The notes under the pieces: model-generated | The model's database searches: none | Seen by the model: the letters and a program-made list of their open reading frames with translations, nothing else | Told to the model about the DNA's origin: nothing | Made by a program: the position numbers and the translations under genes | NCBI RefSeq assembly: GCF_000186705.1 | Contig: NZ_AEUE01000010.1 | Coordinates: forward strand, 62,001 to 126,000 | Length of the DNA stretch: 64,000 bases | Reading direction: 5' to 3' | From: Citromicrobium sp. JLT1363 | GTDB lineage: Bacteria; Pseudomonadota; Alphaproteobacteria; Sphingomonadales; Sphingomonadaceae | Part shown: positions 38,756-49,151 of the stretch, piece by piece | Numbering within the stretch: position 1 is the first letter of the stretch | How the letters are laid out: each line of letters begins with the position of its first letter

Positions 38756-38770
38756 TCGACGTTCGCACCG

Positions 38771-38814
38771 GCCGGGCCGCATACCCGCCGCACACAAGCG
38801 GGATGCGGCCCCGG
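38771..38814. other. Long imperfect hairpin between amtB and the porin gene
   Basis: GCCGGGCCGCAT...CCCGC (38771-38787) pairs with GCGGG...ATGCGGCCCCGGC (38798-38814), leaving an ~11-nt loop. No T-run follows, so full termination is unlikely. It could moderate read-through or stabilise the upstream mRNA. Confidence 0.5.
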
Positions 38815-38860
38815 CAACCCAATAGCCGGGGGGGACCGGTTGATAATAAGGAGAACGAAA

Positions 38861-39586
38861 ATGAACCTTTTCAAGCTTGCACCGGTGGCCGTCCTGTCCG
38901 CCACTTTGCTTGCCAGCCCCGCGCTGGCGCAGGACGAGTACGAGGAAGAAGCGGACGCGATCGAAATCAGCGGTAACGTCTCCCTGGTCAGCGATTACCG
39001 CTTCCGCGGCGTATCCTTCTCGGACGAGGATATTGCGGTTCAGGGCGGCATCGACATCGCCCACGAAAGCGGCTTCTACGTGGGCACCTGGGCATCCTCG
39101 CTCGAAGAGGGCGCCGGCCCGTTCGGGCACACCGAACTCGATCTCTACGCCGGTTTCGGCACCGACATCGCCGAGGGCGTCTCGTTCGACATCGGCCTGC
39201 TGTATTACGCCTATCCCAACAGCACCCCCGGCGTAGACACCGAATATTTCGAGCCTTACGCCTCGATCGGCACCACGCTCGGCCCGGTGGAAGCTGGGGT
39301 TGGCGTTGCCTATGCCTGGGACCAGGATTCGCTGGGTGACGACAACGTCTATTTCTACGGCGATCTGGGCACCGCCATCCCCGATACGCCGGTGAGCCTG
39401 TCGGCCCACCTCGGCTATTCGGAAGGCAGCCTCGACTACGGATCGGGCGGCTACCTCGACTGGTCGCTGGGCGCCACCGCCTCTTACGACATTCTCACCT
39501 TCGGCGTCGCCTATGTCGACACCGATCTGCCCAACGTCGCCGGGCAGGACGCTAGCGTCGTCTTCAGCATCGGCGCCAGCTTCTAG
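38861..39586 (+). CDS. TorF-family putative outer-membrane porin
   Basis: 241 residues from ATG 38861 with AAGGAGA upstream. A cleavable signal peptide (MNLFKLAPVAVLSATLLASPALA) is followed by a beta-rich body with alternating aromatic strands. ISGNVSLVSDYRFRGVSFSD is the signature of the Gcw_chp/TIGR02001 (TorF) family, and the protein ends in a C-terminal strand with Phe (VVFSIGASF). Expected in the outer membrane. Its place behind glnK-amtB, common in sphingomonads, suggests involvement in uptake of nitrogenous solutes; that is inference. Confidence 0.88.
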   Translation: MNLFKLAPVAVLSATLLASPALAQDEYEEEADAIEISGNVSLVSDYRFRGVSFSDEDIAVQGGIDIAHESGFYVGTWASSLEEGAGPFGHTELDLYAGFGTDIAEGVSFDIGLLYYAYPNSTPGVDTEYFEPYASIGTTLGPVEAGVGVAYAWDQDSLGDDNVYFYGDLGTAIPDTPVSLSAHLGYSEGSLDYGSGGYLDWSLGATASYDILTFGVAYVDTDLPNVAGQDASVVFSIGASF

Positions 39587-39692
39587 CGAATCGGCGGCGC
39601 ACCAACTCAGCCGTCGGTCGGCCCGTCGTCCCCCTGGTCGGCGGGCCGTTCGCTTTGCGGTAGCGCCCATGGCGCCGATCTCGGCAATGCAT

Positions 39693-39721
39693 GCCGGGCG
39701 GGACATAAATCCCCGCCCGGC
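39693..39721. other. Perfect inverted repeat upstream of zwf
   Basis: GCCGGGCGGG (39693-39702) and CCCGCCCGGC (39712-39721) form a 10-bp perfect dyad with a 9-nt loop. There is no adjacent T-run. It could end porin transcription weakly or be an operator for the Entner-Doudoroff operon 102 bp downstream. Confidence 0.45.
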
Positions 39722-39822
39722 CATTGAATTGAAGGCGGACTTGGCTTTACGCCCCGCCCCAGCAAACAAGCGTGTCGCCTTGCAACCAGAGCAAGGGGGC
39801 AGAGGAGGAACCGACCCCCGCA

Positions 39823-41268
39823 ATGCCCACATCCTCTTCCACCCTGCTGCTGTTCGGCGCCACGGGCGATCTCGCCAAGCGCATGCTGCTGCCCTCGCTC
39901 TACGCCCTTCACGAGGATGGCCTGATCGCGGAAGACCTGCGCATCTTCGGGACCGCGCGCAGCGCTCTGTCCGACGACGAATATCGTGAAATCGCACGCG
40001 AGGCCCTGGACGAATACCTGCCCGAAGACCGCAAGGACGAAGCGAAGATCGCCACCTTCCTGGGGCACCTGCGCTACCAGTCGCTCGACGCATCGACCCT
40101 GGAGGGGTTCGACGATCTGGCTGCCAGACTCGGCGATATCTCGGGCGGGCTCGCCATCTTCCTGTCGACCGCGCCCTTCCTGTTCGAACCCACCATTCGC
40201 GGGCTGCAATCGGCGGGCCTTGCGGGCGAGAACGTGCGCATCGGGCTGGAAAAGCCGCTCGGCAACGATCTCGCCAGTTCGCGCGTCATCAACGATGCGG
40301 TTGCCAGCGCGTTCGACGAGGACCGGATTTTCCGGATCGACCACTATCTGGGCAAGGAAACCGTCCAGAACCTGATGGCGCTGCGCTTCGCCAACGCCAT
40401 GTTCGAACCGCTGTGGAATGCCAACGGGATCGACCACGTGGAGATCACCATCGGCGAGACCGTGGGGCTCGAAGGGCGCAATGCCTTCTACGACGAGACC
40501 GGCGCGCTGCGGGACATGGTGCAGAACCACATGCTGCAATTGCTGGCGCTGATCGCGATGGAGCCGCCGGCCGATTTCGACGCCACCAGCGTGCGCGACG
40601 AGAAGGTGAAGGTGCTGCGCTGCCTGCGCCCCGTCGCCGCCGAGGAAATGGTGCGCGGCCAGTATGCGGGCGGCGCCGTGGGCGGCGAAGTCGTGGGTTC
40701 CTATACCGACGATCTGGGCGAGCCATCCGACACCGAAACCTTCGTGGCGCTGAAGGCCCATGTCGAAAACTGGCGCTGGCAGGGCGTGCCCTTCTACCTG
40801 CGCACCGGCAAGCGCATGGCGGAACGCCGCAGCGAAATCGTGATCCAGTTCAAATGCGTGCCGCACAACATCTTCGCCGAACGCGGCGGGAAGCTGGCCG
40901 CGAACCGGCTGGTGATCCGCCTGCAGCCGGAAGAACATGTCCGCCTGATGGTGATGGCGAAGGAGCCGGGGATGGACCGCGACGGGGTGACCCTGCGCGA
41001 AGTTCCGCTGGACCTCTCGCTCACCCAGGCATTCTCCAAGGCCCGGCGGCGGATCGCCTACGAACGCCTGCTGCTGGATCTGGTGGACGGAGACCCGACG
41101 CTGTTCGTCCGCCGCGACGAGGTGGAGGCGCAGTGGAAGTGGATCGACGCGATCCGCGCGGTGTGGAGCAAGGAAGCCATCGCCCCCAAGAGCTACAGCG
41201 CGGGCAGCTGGGGGCCGAGCGCATCGGTCGCGCTGACCGAACGCGACGGAGTGAGCTGGCATGAGTGA
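39823..41268 (+). CDS. zwf: Glucose-6-phosphate 1-dehydrogenase
   Basis: 481 residues from ATG 39823, AGAGGAGG upstream at a slightly long distance. A GTG at 39772 would add 17 residues that resemble nothing. Motifs: NADP fold LFGATGDLAKRMLLPSLYAL, active-site FRIDHYLGKETVQNL with catalytic Asp-His, and the EKPLG substrate loop. It oxidises glucose 6-phosphate to the lactone. First gene of the Entner-Doudoroff operon; it overlaps pgl by 8 nt. Confidence 0.96.
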   Translation: MPTSSSTLLLFGATGDLAKRMLLPSLYALHEDGLIAEDLRIFGTARSALSDDEYREIAREALDEYLPEDRKDEAKIATFLGHLRYQSLDASTLEGFDDLAARLGDISGGLAIFLSTAPFLFEPTIRGLQSAGLAGENVRIGLEKPLGNDLASSRVINDAVASAFDEDRIFRIDHYLGKETVQNLMALRFANAMFEPLWNANGIDHVEITIGETVGLEGRNAFYDETGALRDMVQNHMLQLLALIAMEPPADFDATSVRDEKVKVLRCLRPVAAEEMVRGQYAGGAVGGEVVGSYTDDLGEPSDTETFVALKAHVENWRWQGVPFYLRTGKRMAERRSEIVIQFKCVPHNIFAERGGKLAANRLVIRLQPEEHVRLMVMAKEPGMDRDGVTLREVPLDLSLTQAFSKARRRIAYERLLLDLVDGDPTLFVRRDEVEAQWKWIDAIRAVWSKEAIAPKSYSAGSWGPSASVALTERDGVSWHE

Positions 41269-41982
41269 CGAACCCCGCCTCTGGACACCGAAAGGCTGGC
41301 ACACCTTAGAAGATGGCGCCGCAATGGCTGCGGCCTGCGCGGATCGGGTGGCGGCAATCGTGGAAAGCGCCATTGCCGAAAGGGGGCATGCCGTCGTCGC
41401 CTTCCCGGGCGGCTCCACGCCCGTCCCGGCCTTCGAACTGCTGGCCCGGCGCCCGCTCGACTGGTCGAAGGTCTCCATCCTTCCGGGCGACGACCGGATC
41501 GTGGATCACGACGATCCGCTTTCCAACTTCGCCATGCTCGATCGCTATTTCGGCGGCACCGGCGCCCGGTTGATCCCGCTGGTGGATGACGTCGCCTCGG
41601 GCGCTACGCATGCAGAGAGCGCCAATCGTCGCCTCGCCGATCTGCCCTGGCCGCCCGACCTTGTATGGCTGGGCGTGGGCGGGGACGGCCACACCGCCAG
41701 CATCTTTCGCGGCCCGGACTATCGGGAAGCAATCGAAACCGAAGCCCGCGCGCTGAAGGTCACGCCCGATCCGCTTCCGCCCGAAGCACCCGTCGCGCGC
41801 ATCACGCTGAGCGTGCACGCCATCCGATCCGCCCGCCACCGCATGGTGTCGCTGCGCGGAGAGGATAAACGCATGGTGCTGCTCGAAGCCCTGTCCGACG
41901 GGTACAAGAGCCGTTTTCCGGTCGGTGTCGTGTTCGGGTCCGCGTCCGGCGAAGTGTCCGGCGAATTCTACTGGAGCCCCGC

Positions 41983-41986
<4 letters not shown>
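41261..41986 (+). CDS. pgl: 6-phosphogluconolactonase
   Basis: 241 residues, DevB/Pgl type of the glucosamine-6-phosphate isomerase-like fold. Signatures: [32 protein letters not shown] and [16 protein letters not shown]. It hydrolyses 6-phosphogluconolactone to 6-phosphogluconate. It overlaps zwf at its start and edd at its end (ATGA), in pathway order. Confidence 0.95.
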
Positions 41987-43799
<1,813 letters not shown>

Positions 43800-43803
<4 letters not shown>

Positions 43804-44771
43804 GCGAAGCGCGAGAGATCGTCGTCGCCGATATCGGCGGCACCAATGCCCGCTTTGCCCTCGCCACCTATGCGGCGGGCGAGATCGCGCTTGGCGAACC
43901 GGTGAAGCTGCCGACCGCGGATTTCCCCGGTCTGCCCGCCGCCTTCCGGGCTTTCGCGGACCGGATCGGGCGACAGCTTCCGTCTGCCGCCGCCTTTGCG
44001 ATTGCCGGTCCGCTGCGCGGCGGGGGCGTGCAGATGACCAACAGCCCGTGGCGTCTCCGGTTCGACGAGATTCGCCGCGATCTGGCGCTGGAGCACGCGG
44101 TTTTCCTCAATGATTTCGCGGCCATCGGGCATGCCGTCGGTGCCGCGCACGAAGACGACCTGCGTCCTGTCGCCGGGCCGGACCAACCCCTCCCGCGCGA
44201 CAGGCCCTGCACTATCGTCGGGCCGGGGACCGGGCTTGGCGTTGCGCTGCTGCTGCCCGAGAGCGGCCAGGTGGTGCCGACCGAAGGCGGCCATATCGAC
44301 TTCGCCCCGCTGGACGAGGTGGAGGAACGCCTGCTCTCCCACCTGCGCACGCGCTTCGGTCGCGTTTCGGTAGAACGGGTGGTATCCGGCCCGGGCCTGC
44401 GCGCCTTCGCCGAAACGCTGGCCGCGATCGATGGCATCGCAGCCCCGGAGGGCGACGACACCGCCTTGTGGACCCGCGCGCTGGCGGGCGAGGACACGCT
44501 GCTGCGCCGCGCGCTGGACCGTTTCTGCCTCAGCCTTGGCTCGGTCACCGGCGATCTGGCGCTGGCGCACGGCCCGGGCAGTGTTGTGCTGGCCGGTGGG
44601 CTCGGCCAAAGGCTCTCGGAAATACTGCCGCAGTCGGGCTTTGCCGAAAGATTTGCCGCCAAAGGGCGCTACGAAGCGCTTATGGCAAGCGTGCCCGTCA
44701 AGATCATCACCCACCCCGAACCGGGACTGTTCGGGGCAGCCGCCGCCTTTGCCAGGGAGCATTCATCGTGA
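43800..44771 (+). CDS. glk: Glucokinase
   Basis: 323 residues from a GTG at 43800 that overlaps the edd TGA. Phosphate-1 motif [15 protein letters not shown], glucose-binding [27 protein letters not shown] and EGGHIDF are all present. It phosphorylates free glucose to feed zwf in the same operon. The frame is open far upstream inside edd, but only the GTG gives a proper ROK/Glk N-terminus. The stop overlaps the eda GTG. Confidence 0.95.
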
Positions 44772-45382
44772 AGCCCATCGAACAGATCATGCGCACCGCG
44801 CCCGTCATCCCCGTTCTGGTGATCGACGATGTGCACGATGCACGCCCCATCGCCGAAGCGCTGGTGGAAAGCGGGCTCAAGGTTCTCGAGGTGACGCTGC
44901 GCACCGACTGCGCGCTGGAAGCGATCAAGCGCATGAACCTGGTGCCCGGCGCCATCGTCGGCGCGGGCACGGTCACCAACAAGCAGCAGCTGGACGACTG
45001 CGTGGCGGCGGGCGCGGAGTTCATCGTTTCGCCCGGGCTTACCGAGCCGCTAGCCCATGCCGCGGCGAGCGCCGGGGTGCCGCTGCTGCCCGGCGTCGCC
45101 AATGCGGGCGACATCATGCGCGGGCTCGACCTGGGGCTGAAGCACTTCAAGTTCTTCCCGGCAGAGGCGAATGGCGGGATTCCAGCGCTCAAGGCGCTCA
45201 CCGGGCCGTTCGGCGACCTCAAGTTCTGCCCCACGGGGGGCATCAAGCAGGATACGGCGGCAGACTGGCTTGCCCTCGATCAGGTGCTGTGCGTGGGCGG
45301 GAGCTGGCTGATCGGGCCCAAGCCGCTCGACTTCGATGCGATTCGGGAGCGCGCGGCCAAAGCGGCGGCGCTGGCCGGATAG
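44768..45382 (+). CDS. eda: KDPG aldolase (2-dehydro-3-deoxyphosphogluconate aldolase)
   Basis: 204 residues from a GTG at 44768 (GTGA overlap with glk). TIM-barrel class I aldolase: PVIPVLVIDDVHDA, the catalytic Glu in LEVTLRTDCAL, and the Schiff-base Lys in GLKHFKFFPAEANGG. It splits KDPG into pyruvate and glyceraldehyde 3-phosphate. Last gene of the five-gene operon; tRNA-Cys follows on the opposite strand 15 bp away. Confidence 0.96.
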   Translation: MKPIEQIMRTAPVIPVLVIDDVHDARPIAEALVESGLKVLEVTLRTDCALEAIKRMNLVPGAIVGAGTVTNKQQLDDCVAAGAEFIVSPGLTEPLAHAAASAGVPLLPGVANAGDIMRGLDLGLKHFKFFPAEANGGIPALKALTGPFGDLKFCPTGGIKQDTAADWLALDQVLCVGGSWLIGPKPLDFDAIRERAAKAAALAG

Positions 45383-45397
45383 CTCTTCGCGAAAAGG

Positions 45398-45471
45398 TGG
45401 AGGCCCGAGCCGGAATCGAACCGGCGTGCAAGGATTTGCAGTCCTCTGCGTAACCACTCCGCCATCGGGCC
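45398..45471 (-). tRNA. tRNA-Cys (anticodon GCA)
   Basis: A 74-nt minus-strand cloverleaf: acceptor GGCCCGA/TCGGGCC, discriminator T, encoded CCA, D arm GGCGGAGTGGTTACGC, anticodon stem with loop CTGCAAA (GCA), T arm GGTTCGATTCC. Convergent with eda. Confidence 0.96.
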
Positions 45472-45614
45472 CCGACTTTGCGGGCTAGGCGCGAAGCGGG
45501 GCGTCTAGCGGCTCGTGCCGCGCAGTTCAATCAGCTTTTGAACGATCCGGTTTTGGCGCGGTATCGCGCAAGCACGGCTTCCCTTCGCCGAAGCTTGGTA
45601 TAAGACCCGGCCCC

Positions 45615-46397
45615 ATGTCGATTACCGCAATGCTGGAACCCATCGCCGGAAATGGCGAACCCGTTACCCTCCCCGCGCAGGAATGGCTGCAGGGCCGCAC
45701 GCTTTATGGCGGGGCGAGCGCGCTGATTGCCTACACCGCCGCCATCCGTGCCTTTCCCGATCTGCCCCCGCTGCGCTCCGCCCAGGTGGCTTTCGTCGCG
45801 CCGGTGGGTGCGGACGTGACCCCGCGCGCGGAGATCATCCGGCAGGGCCGCAATGTGACGCAGGTGCGTGTGGACCTGCTGGTCGATGGAAAGCCGGGCC
45901 TTACATCCTTCTGGCTGTTCGGCGCCGCACGAGAGCCCAATGGCGTACATCGCGCCCCGCCCGTCAGCCCGGCGCCGGTGCCTTTCGAGGACGCCGAGCC
46001 GATGATGGTCGGCAAGGGCCCGGCTTTCATCCAGCACCAGTTCGAAATTCGCCGCGCCGAGCCTTCGGGCGGTCACGAAGAGGCCGTGCCCGTCATGCGC
46101 CGGTGGGTCCGCCTGAAGAACGACGACGGGCTCGATCCCGTCAGCCGTTCGGTCCTGCTCGGCGATGTCAACGCGCCCAGCGCGATCCGCGTGATGGAGC
46201 GACCCGGCCCGCTGAGCTCGATGAACTGGGCGATCAATATCCTCGATCCCGAAGCCCGGACGCGCGAAGGGTGGTGGCTGGCCGAAACGGCAAGCGACCA
46301 TGCGGATGCCGGCTATTCGAGCGAACGCCTGCGCCTGTGGAATGCCGACGGCCAGCTGGTCATGGTGGGCCAGCAGGCCGTGGCGGTGTTCGGCTGA
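45615..46397 (+). CDS. Acyl-CoA thioesterase family protein (TesB-like double hotdog)
   Basis: 260 residues. The N-terminal hotdog half has LQGRTLYGGASALIAYTAAI and the acyl-binding strands RSAQVAFVAPVG. The C-terminal half ends in ASDHADAGYSSERLRLWNADGQLVM, as in proteins named thioesterase family or acyl-CoA thioesterase II-like. It probably hydrolyses acyl-CoAs in the cytoplasm; the chain length is not visible. Single gene, convergent with the crotonase fusion. A GC-rich stem at 46420-46445 between them may terminate transcription. Confidence 0.85.
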   Translation: MSITAMLEPIAGNGEPVTLPAQEWLQGRTLYGGASALIAYTAAIRAFPDLPPLRSAQVAFVAPVGADVTPRAEIIRQGRNVTQVRVDLLVDGKPGLTSFWLFGAAREPNGVHRAPPVSPAPVPFEDAEPMMVGKGPAFIQHQFEIRRAEPSGGHEEAVPVMRRWVRLKNDDGLDPVSRSVLLGDVNAPSAIRVMERPGPLSSMNWAINILDPEARTREGWWLAETASDHADAGYSSERLRLWNADGQLVMVGQQAVAVFG

Positions 46398-46455
46398 GGT
46401 TTCTTCTTTGGACCTCCCGCCCCGCCAAAGCGGGGCAGCGGGTCAGTCCATAAAG

Positions 46456-47682
46456 CTAGGATGCATCGCCGAACTCGGGCGTCCGCTTGGCCATCCCGGC
46501 CATCACGGCTTCGATCTGGTTCGGCTGGCGGATCACGCCTGCCTGTTCCTCGCTTTCCGCCATCAGCATGTCTTCCCCGCGCTCGTCATGCATGCGGTTG
46601 GAAAGGCGCTTGGCCGCGCGGATCGCGTCCGGGTTGCGCTGCGCGATGGTGGCGGCGATCTCGTTCGCCTTCGCCAGCGGATCGTCGGCAACGAAGGTTG
46701 TCAGCCCCAGCCGCAGCGCCTCTTCGCCGGTGAATTCGCGATTGGTGTAGACCAGTTCGCGCAGCACGTCGTCGCGCACCAGCCCGCGCCACAGGTGATA
46801 GCCGCCCATGTCGGGCACCAGGCCCCATTTCATTTCCATGATCGCCATGCGCGTATCGGGCGCGGCCACGCGGATATCGGCTCCGCTGGCAATCTGCATC
46901 CCGCCGCCGAAGCACACGCCGTGGACCGCCGCGATCACCGGCATCGGCAGCTTGCGCCAGACCGTGGCGACCTGCTGGTACTTGTTCGAATCGCCATAGG
47001 TCCGGTCGGTCAGCGCAGGTTCGTTCGATCCCGGCTCACGCGCGAAGCTCGACGTATCGAGCCCGGCGCAAAAGCTGCGTCCCTCGCCCGAGAGCACCAC
47101 GACGCGCACGTCCTTGCGCTCCATCAGCGCCTCGCCCGCCGCGATGATCGCGGTGAACATCTCCGGGTCGAGCGCATTCATCTTGTCCGGCCGGTTGAGC
47201 CGGACATGCATGATGCCATTATCGCCAAGCTGCGTCTCGACGCGCTTTTCGTCCGCCTGTGTTGCCATTCTCGGGCTCTCCCCTTGCGTGCCGCTTTTGG
47301 TTTTCGAGCAGGCTTCGTCGCGCAAGCGCGGTGCGCTGTCCAGCCTGCACGAAGGGGCAGGCGCAAGATCGAGCCGGTAGCCCGCCCCATCCGTGGCGAT
47401 CAACCGGCCCAGCCCCACGCCATCCAGCTTGCGCCGCAGCCGTGCCACATGCACCGCGACCCGGTTGGTGCCCGGCTCCATGGAAAGCCGCCAGACGTCG
47501 GAGAGCAATGTGCGCTGGGACACCGTACGCCCCGGCGTCTCCGCCAGCCGCCACAGCAGCGCAAACTCGCGCGGATGGAGCGCCAGCCAGCGCCCCCTGC
47601 AGGAGGCATCGCGGTGAAACAGGTCGAGCCACAACGGCCCGGCCTGCATCTGCCGCGCAATCAGTGCCTGCGCTGTGTGCAC
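46456..47682 (-). CDS. OmpR-type winged-helix domain fused to a crotonase (enoyl-CoA hydratase/isomerase)
   Basis: One open frame of 408 codons from a GTG at 47682. Residues ~20-110 are an OmpR/PhoB-type winged helix (LHPREFALLWRLAETPGRTVS, NRVAVHVARLRRKLD) without receiver domain. A ~30-residue linker follows, then a complete crotonase (~140-408: NRPDKMNALDPEMF, GRSFCAGLD, HGVCFGGGMQIASGADIRVA). An in-frame ATG at 47268 is preceded by GGGGAGAG at 9 nt and matches the normal crotonase start, giving 270 residues. The product may therefore be two proteins, a fusion, or both. The crotonase probably acts on an enoyl-CoA; its substrate is unknown. Confidence 0.8.
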   Translation of the reverse strand: MHTAQALIARQMQAGPLWLDLFHRDASCRGRWLALHPREFALLWRLAETPGRTVSQRTLLSDVWRLSMEPGTNRVAVHVARLRRKLDGVGLGRLIATDGAGYRLDLAPAPSCRLDSAPRLRDEACSKTKSGTQGESPRMATQADEKRVETQLGDNGIMHVRLNRPDKMNALDPEMFTAIIAAGEALMERKDVRVVVLSGEGRSFCAGLDTSSFAREPGSNEPALTDRTYGDSNKYQQVATVWRKLPMPVIAAVHGVCFGGGMQIASGADIRVAAPDTRMAIMEMKWGLVPDMGGYHLWRGLVRDDVLRELVYTNREFTGEEALRLGLTTFVADDPLAKANEIAATIAQRNPDAIRAAKRLSNRMHDERGEDMLMAESEEQAGVIRQPNQIEAVMAGMAKRTPEFGDAS

Positions 47683-47812
47683 GCGCCCCGCCGCCTCGCC
47701 GTCCCATTGCCCGATCGTCCTGCCCCGAGGCTAAAGCCTGGCGGCAGGGGAGCAATTCAGCGTGGCTGCTTAGGGAGTTGGACCTAGCCGGGGCAGGCCT
47801 GTTCGGCCCGTG

Positions 47813-49000
47813 TCAGCTTCCTTCGCGTTGGAGGAAGCGTTTCACGTTGCGCGCCGCCTGCCGGATGCGCTGCTCGTTCTCGACCATGGCGATCCGCACG
47901 TAGCCTTCGCCTTCCTCGCCGTAGCCGATACCCGCCGCCACCGCGACGCCCGCTTCCTCCAGCAACTGCTTCGAGAATTCCAGGCTGCCCATGTTGTGGA
48001 AGCCCGGCGGCAGGGGGGCCCAGGCGAACATGCTCGCTGGTGGGGTGGGGATTTCCCAGCCCGCCCGCCCGAAGGCCTCCACCATCACGTCGCGCCGGTT
48101 CTGGTAGCGCAGGCGGTTTTCCTCGACGATGTCCTGCGGGCCGTTGAGCGCGGCGCACGCCGCCGCCTGGATCGGCGTGAAGGCCCCGTAATCGAGGTAG
48201 GACTTCACCCGGGTCAGCGCCGCGATCAGCTGGGGGTTGCCGACCGCAAAGCCCATCCGCCACCCGGCCATGGAATAGGTCTTGGACATGGAAGTGAATT
48301 CGACCGCGCATTCCTTCGCGCCCGGCACTTCCAGGATCGAACGGGTCGGCTTCCCGTCGTAATAGAGTTCCGAATAGGCAAGGTCGGAGAGGACCCAGAC
48401 CTTGTTCTCCCGCGCCCAGGCAACCAGCCGTTCATAGAAGGCGAGGTCGACGGTCTCCGCCGTCGGGTTGCTGGGGTAGTTGACCACCAGCACGCTCGGC
48501 CGCGGCGAGGTATAGGCCATCGCCTGATCGAGCGCTTCCCAATAAGCTTCGTCCGGCGTGGTCGGCACGGAGCGGATCGTCGCGCCCGCGATAATGAAGC
48601 CATAGGTGTGGATCGGGTAGGACGGGCTCGGCGCGAGCACCACGTCGCCCGGCGCCACGATGGCGGTGGCCATCGAGGATAGCCCCTCCTTCGATCCCAT
48701 GGTGACGACCACCTCGCGCTCCGGGTCGAGATCGACGTTGAAGCGGCGGCCGTAGTAATTCGCCTGGGCCTTGCGCAGGCCGGGAATTCCGCGCGACTGG
48801 CTATAGCCGTGCGCGGATGGCTTCCCGGCAACCTCGCACAGCTTGTCGATCACATGCTGCGGCGGGGGATGATCGGGATTGCCCATGCCAAGATCGATGA
48901 TGTCGCGCCCCGCCCGCCGGGCCGCGTGTCGCATCGCATTCACTTCGGCGATCACGTAGGGCGGCAATCGCCGCATCCGGTAGAACTGGTCGTCGCTCAA
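47813..49000 (-). CDS. alaC: PLP-dependent aminotransferase, AlaC-type glutamate-pyruvate transaminase
   Basis: 395 residues, fold-type I aminotransferase. It begins with FYRMRRLPPYVIAEVN, a start typical of AlaC/YfdZ and related alanine transaminases. Key sites: DLGMGNPDHPPP, NYPSNPTAE, SDLAYSELYYDG, and the PLP lysine in SMSKTYSMAGWRMGF. It likely interconverts alanine and 2-oxoglutarate with pyruvate and glutamate. Monocistronic, divergent from phaC across 151 bp. Confidence 0.9.
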   Translation of the reverse strand: MSDDQFYRMRRLPPYVIAEVNAMRHAARRAGRDIIDLGMGNPDHPPPQHVIDKLCEVAGKPSAHGYSQSRGIPGLRKAQANYYGRRFNVDLDPEREVVVTMGSKEGLSSMATAIVAPGDVVLAPSPSYPIHTYGFIIAGATIRSVPTTPDEAYWEALDQAMAYTSPRPSVLVVNYPSNPTAETVDLAFYERLVAWARENKVWVLSDLAYSELYYDGKPTRSILEVPGAKECAVEFTSMSKTYSMAGWRMGFAVGNPQLIAALTRVKSYLDYGAFTPIQAAACAALNGPQDIVEENRLRYQNRRDVMVEAFGRAGWEIPTPPASMFAWAPLPPGFHNMGSLEFSKQLLEEAGVAVAAGIGYGEEGEGYVRIAMVENEQRIRQAARNVKRFLQREGS

Positions 49001-49151
49001 GCCTTGCTCCCGCTGGTTCGCGCATCACTATCCCCATTCTGGAACGCCGCGCGCTTCTGTGCAATTGTTGCTAGCGAGAGGACGCCCAGAATTTTCCGGC
49101 AGTCGATCCCGATGGGATGCGGCCTCTTAGCGACAAGAGAGGACCGATGCG

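Noticed and set aside
37412-40093. 893-codon minus-strand open frame over amtB, porin and zwf start
   Set aside because: Antisense to genes with clear family motifs; its composition is typical of high-GC shadow frames.
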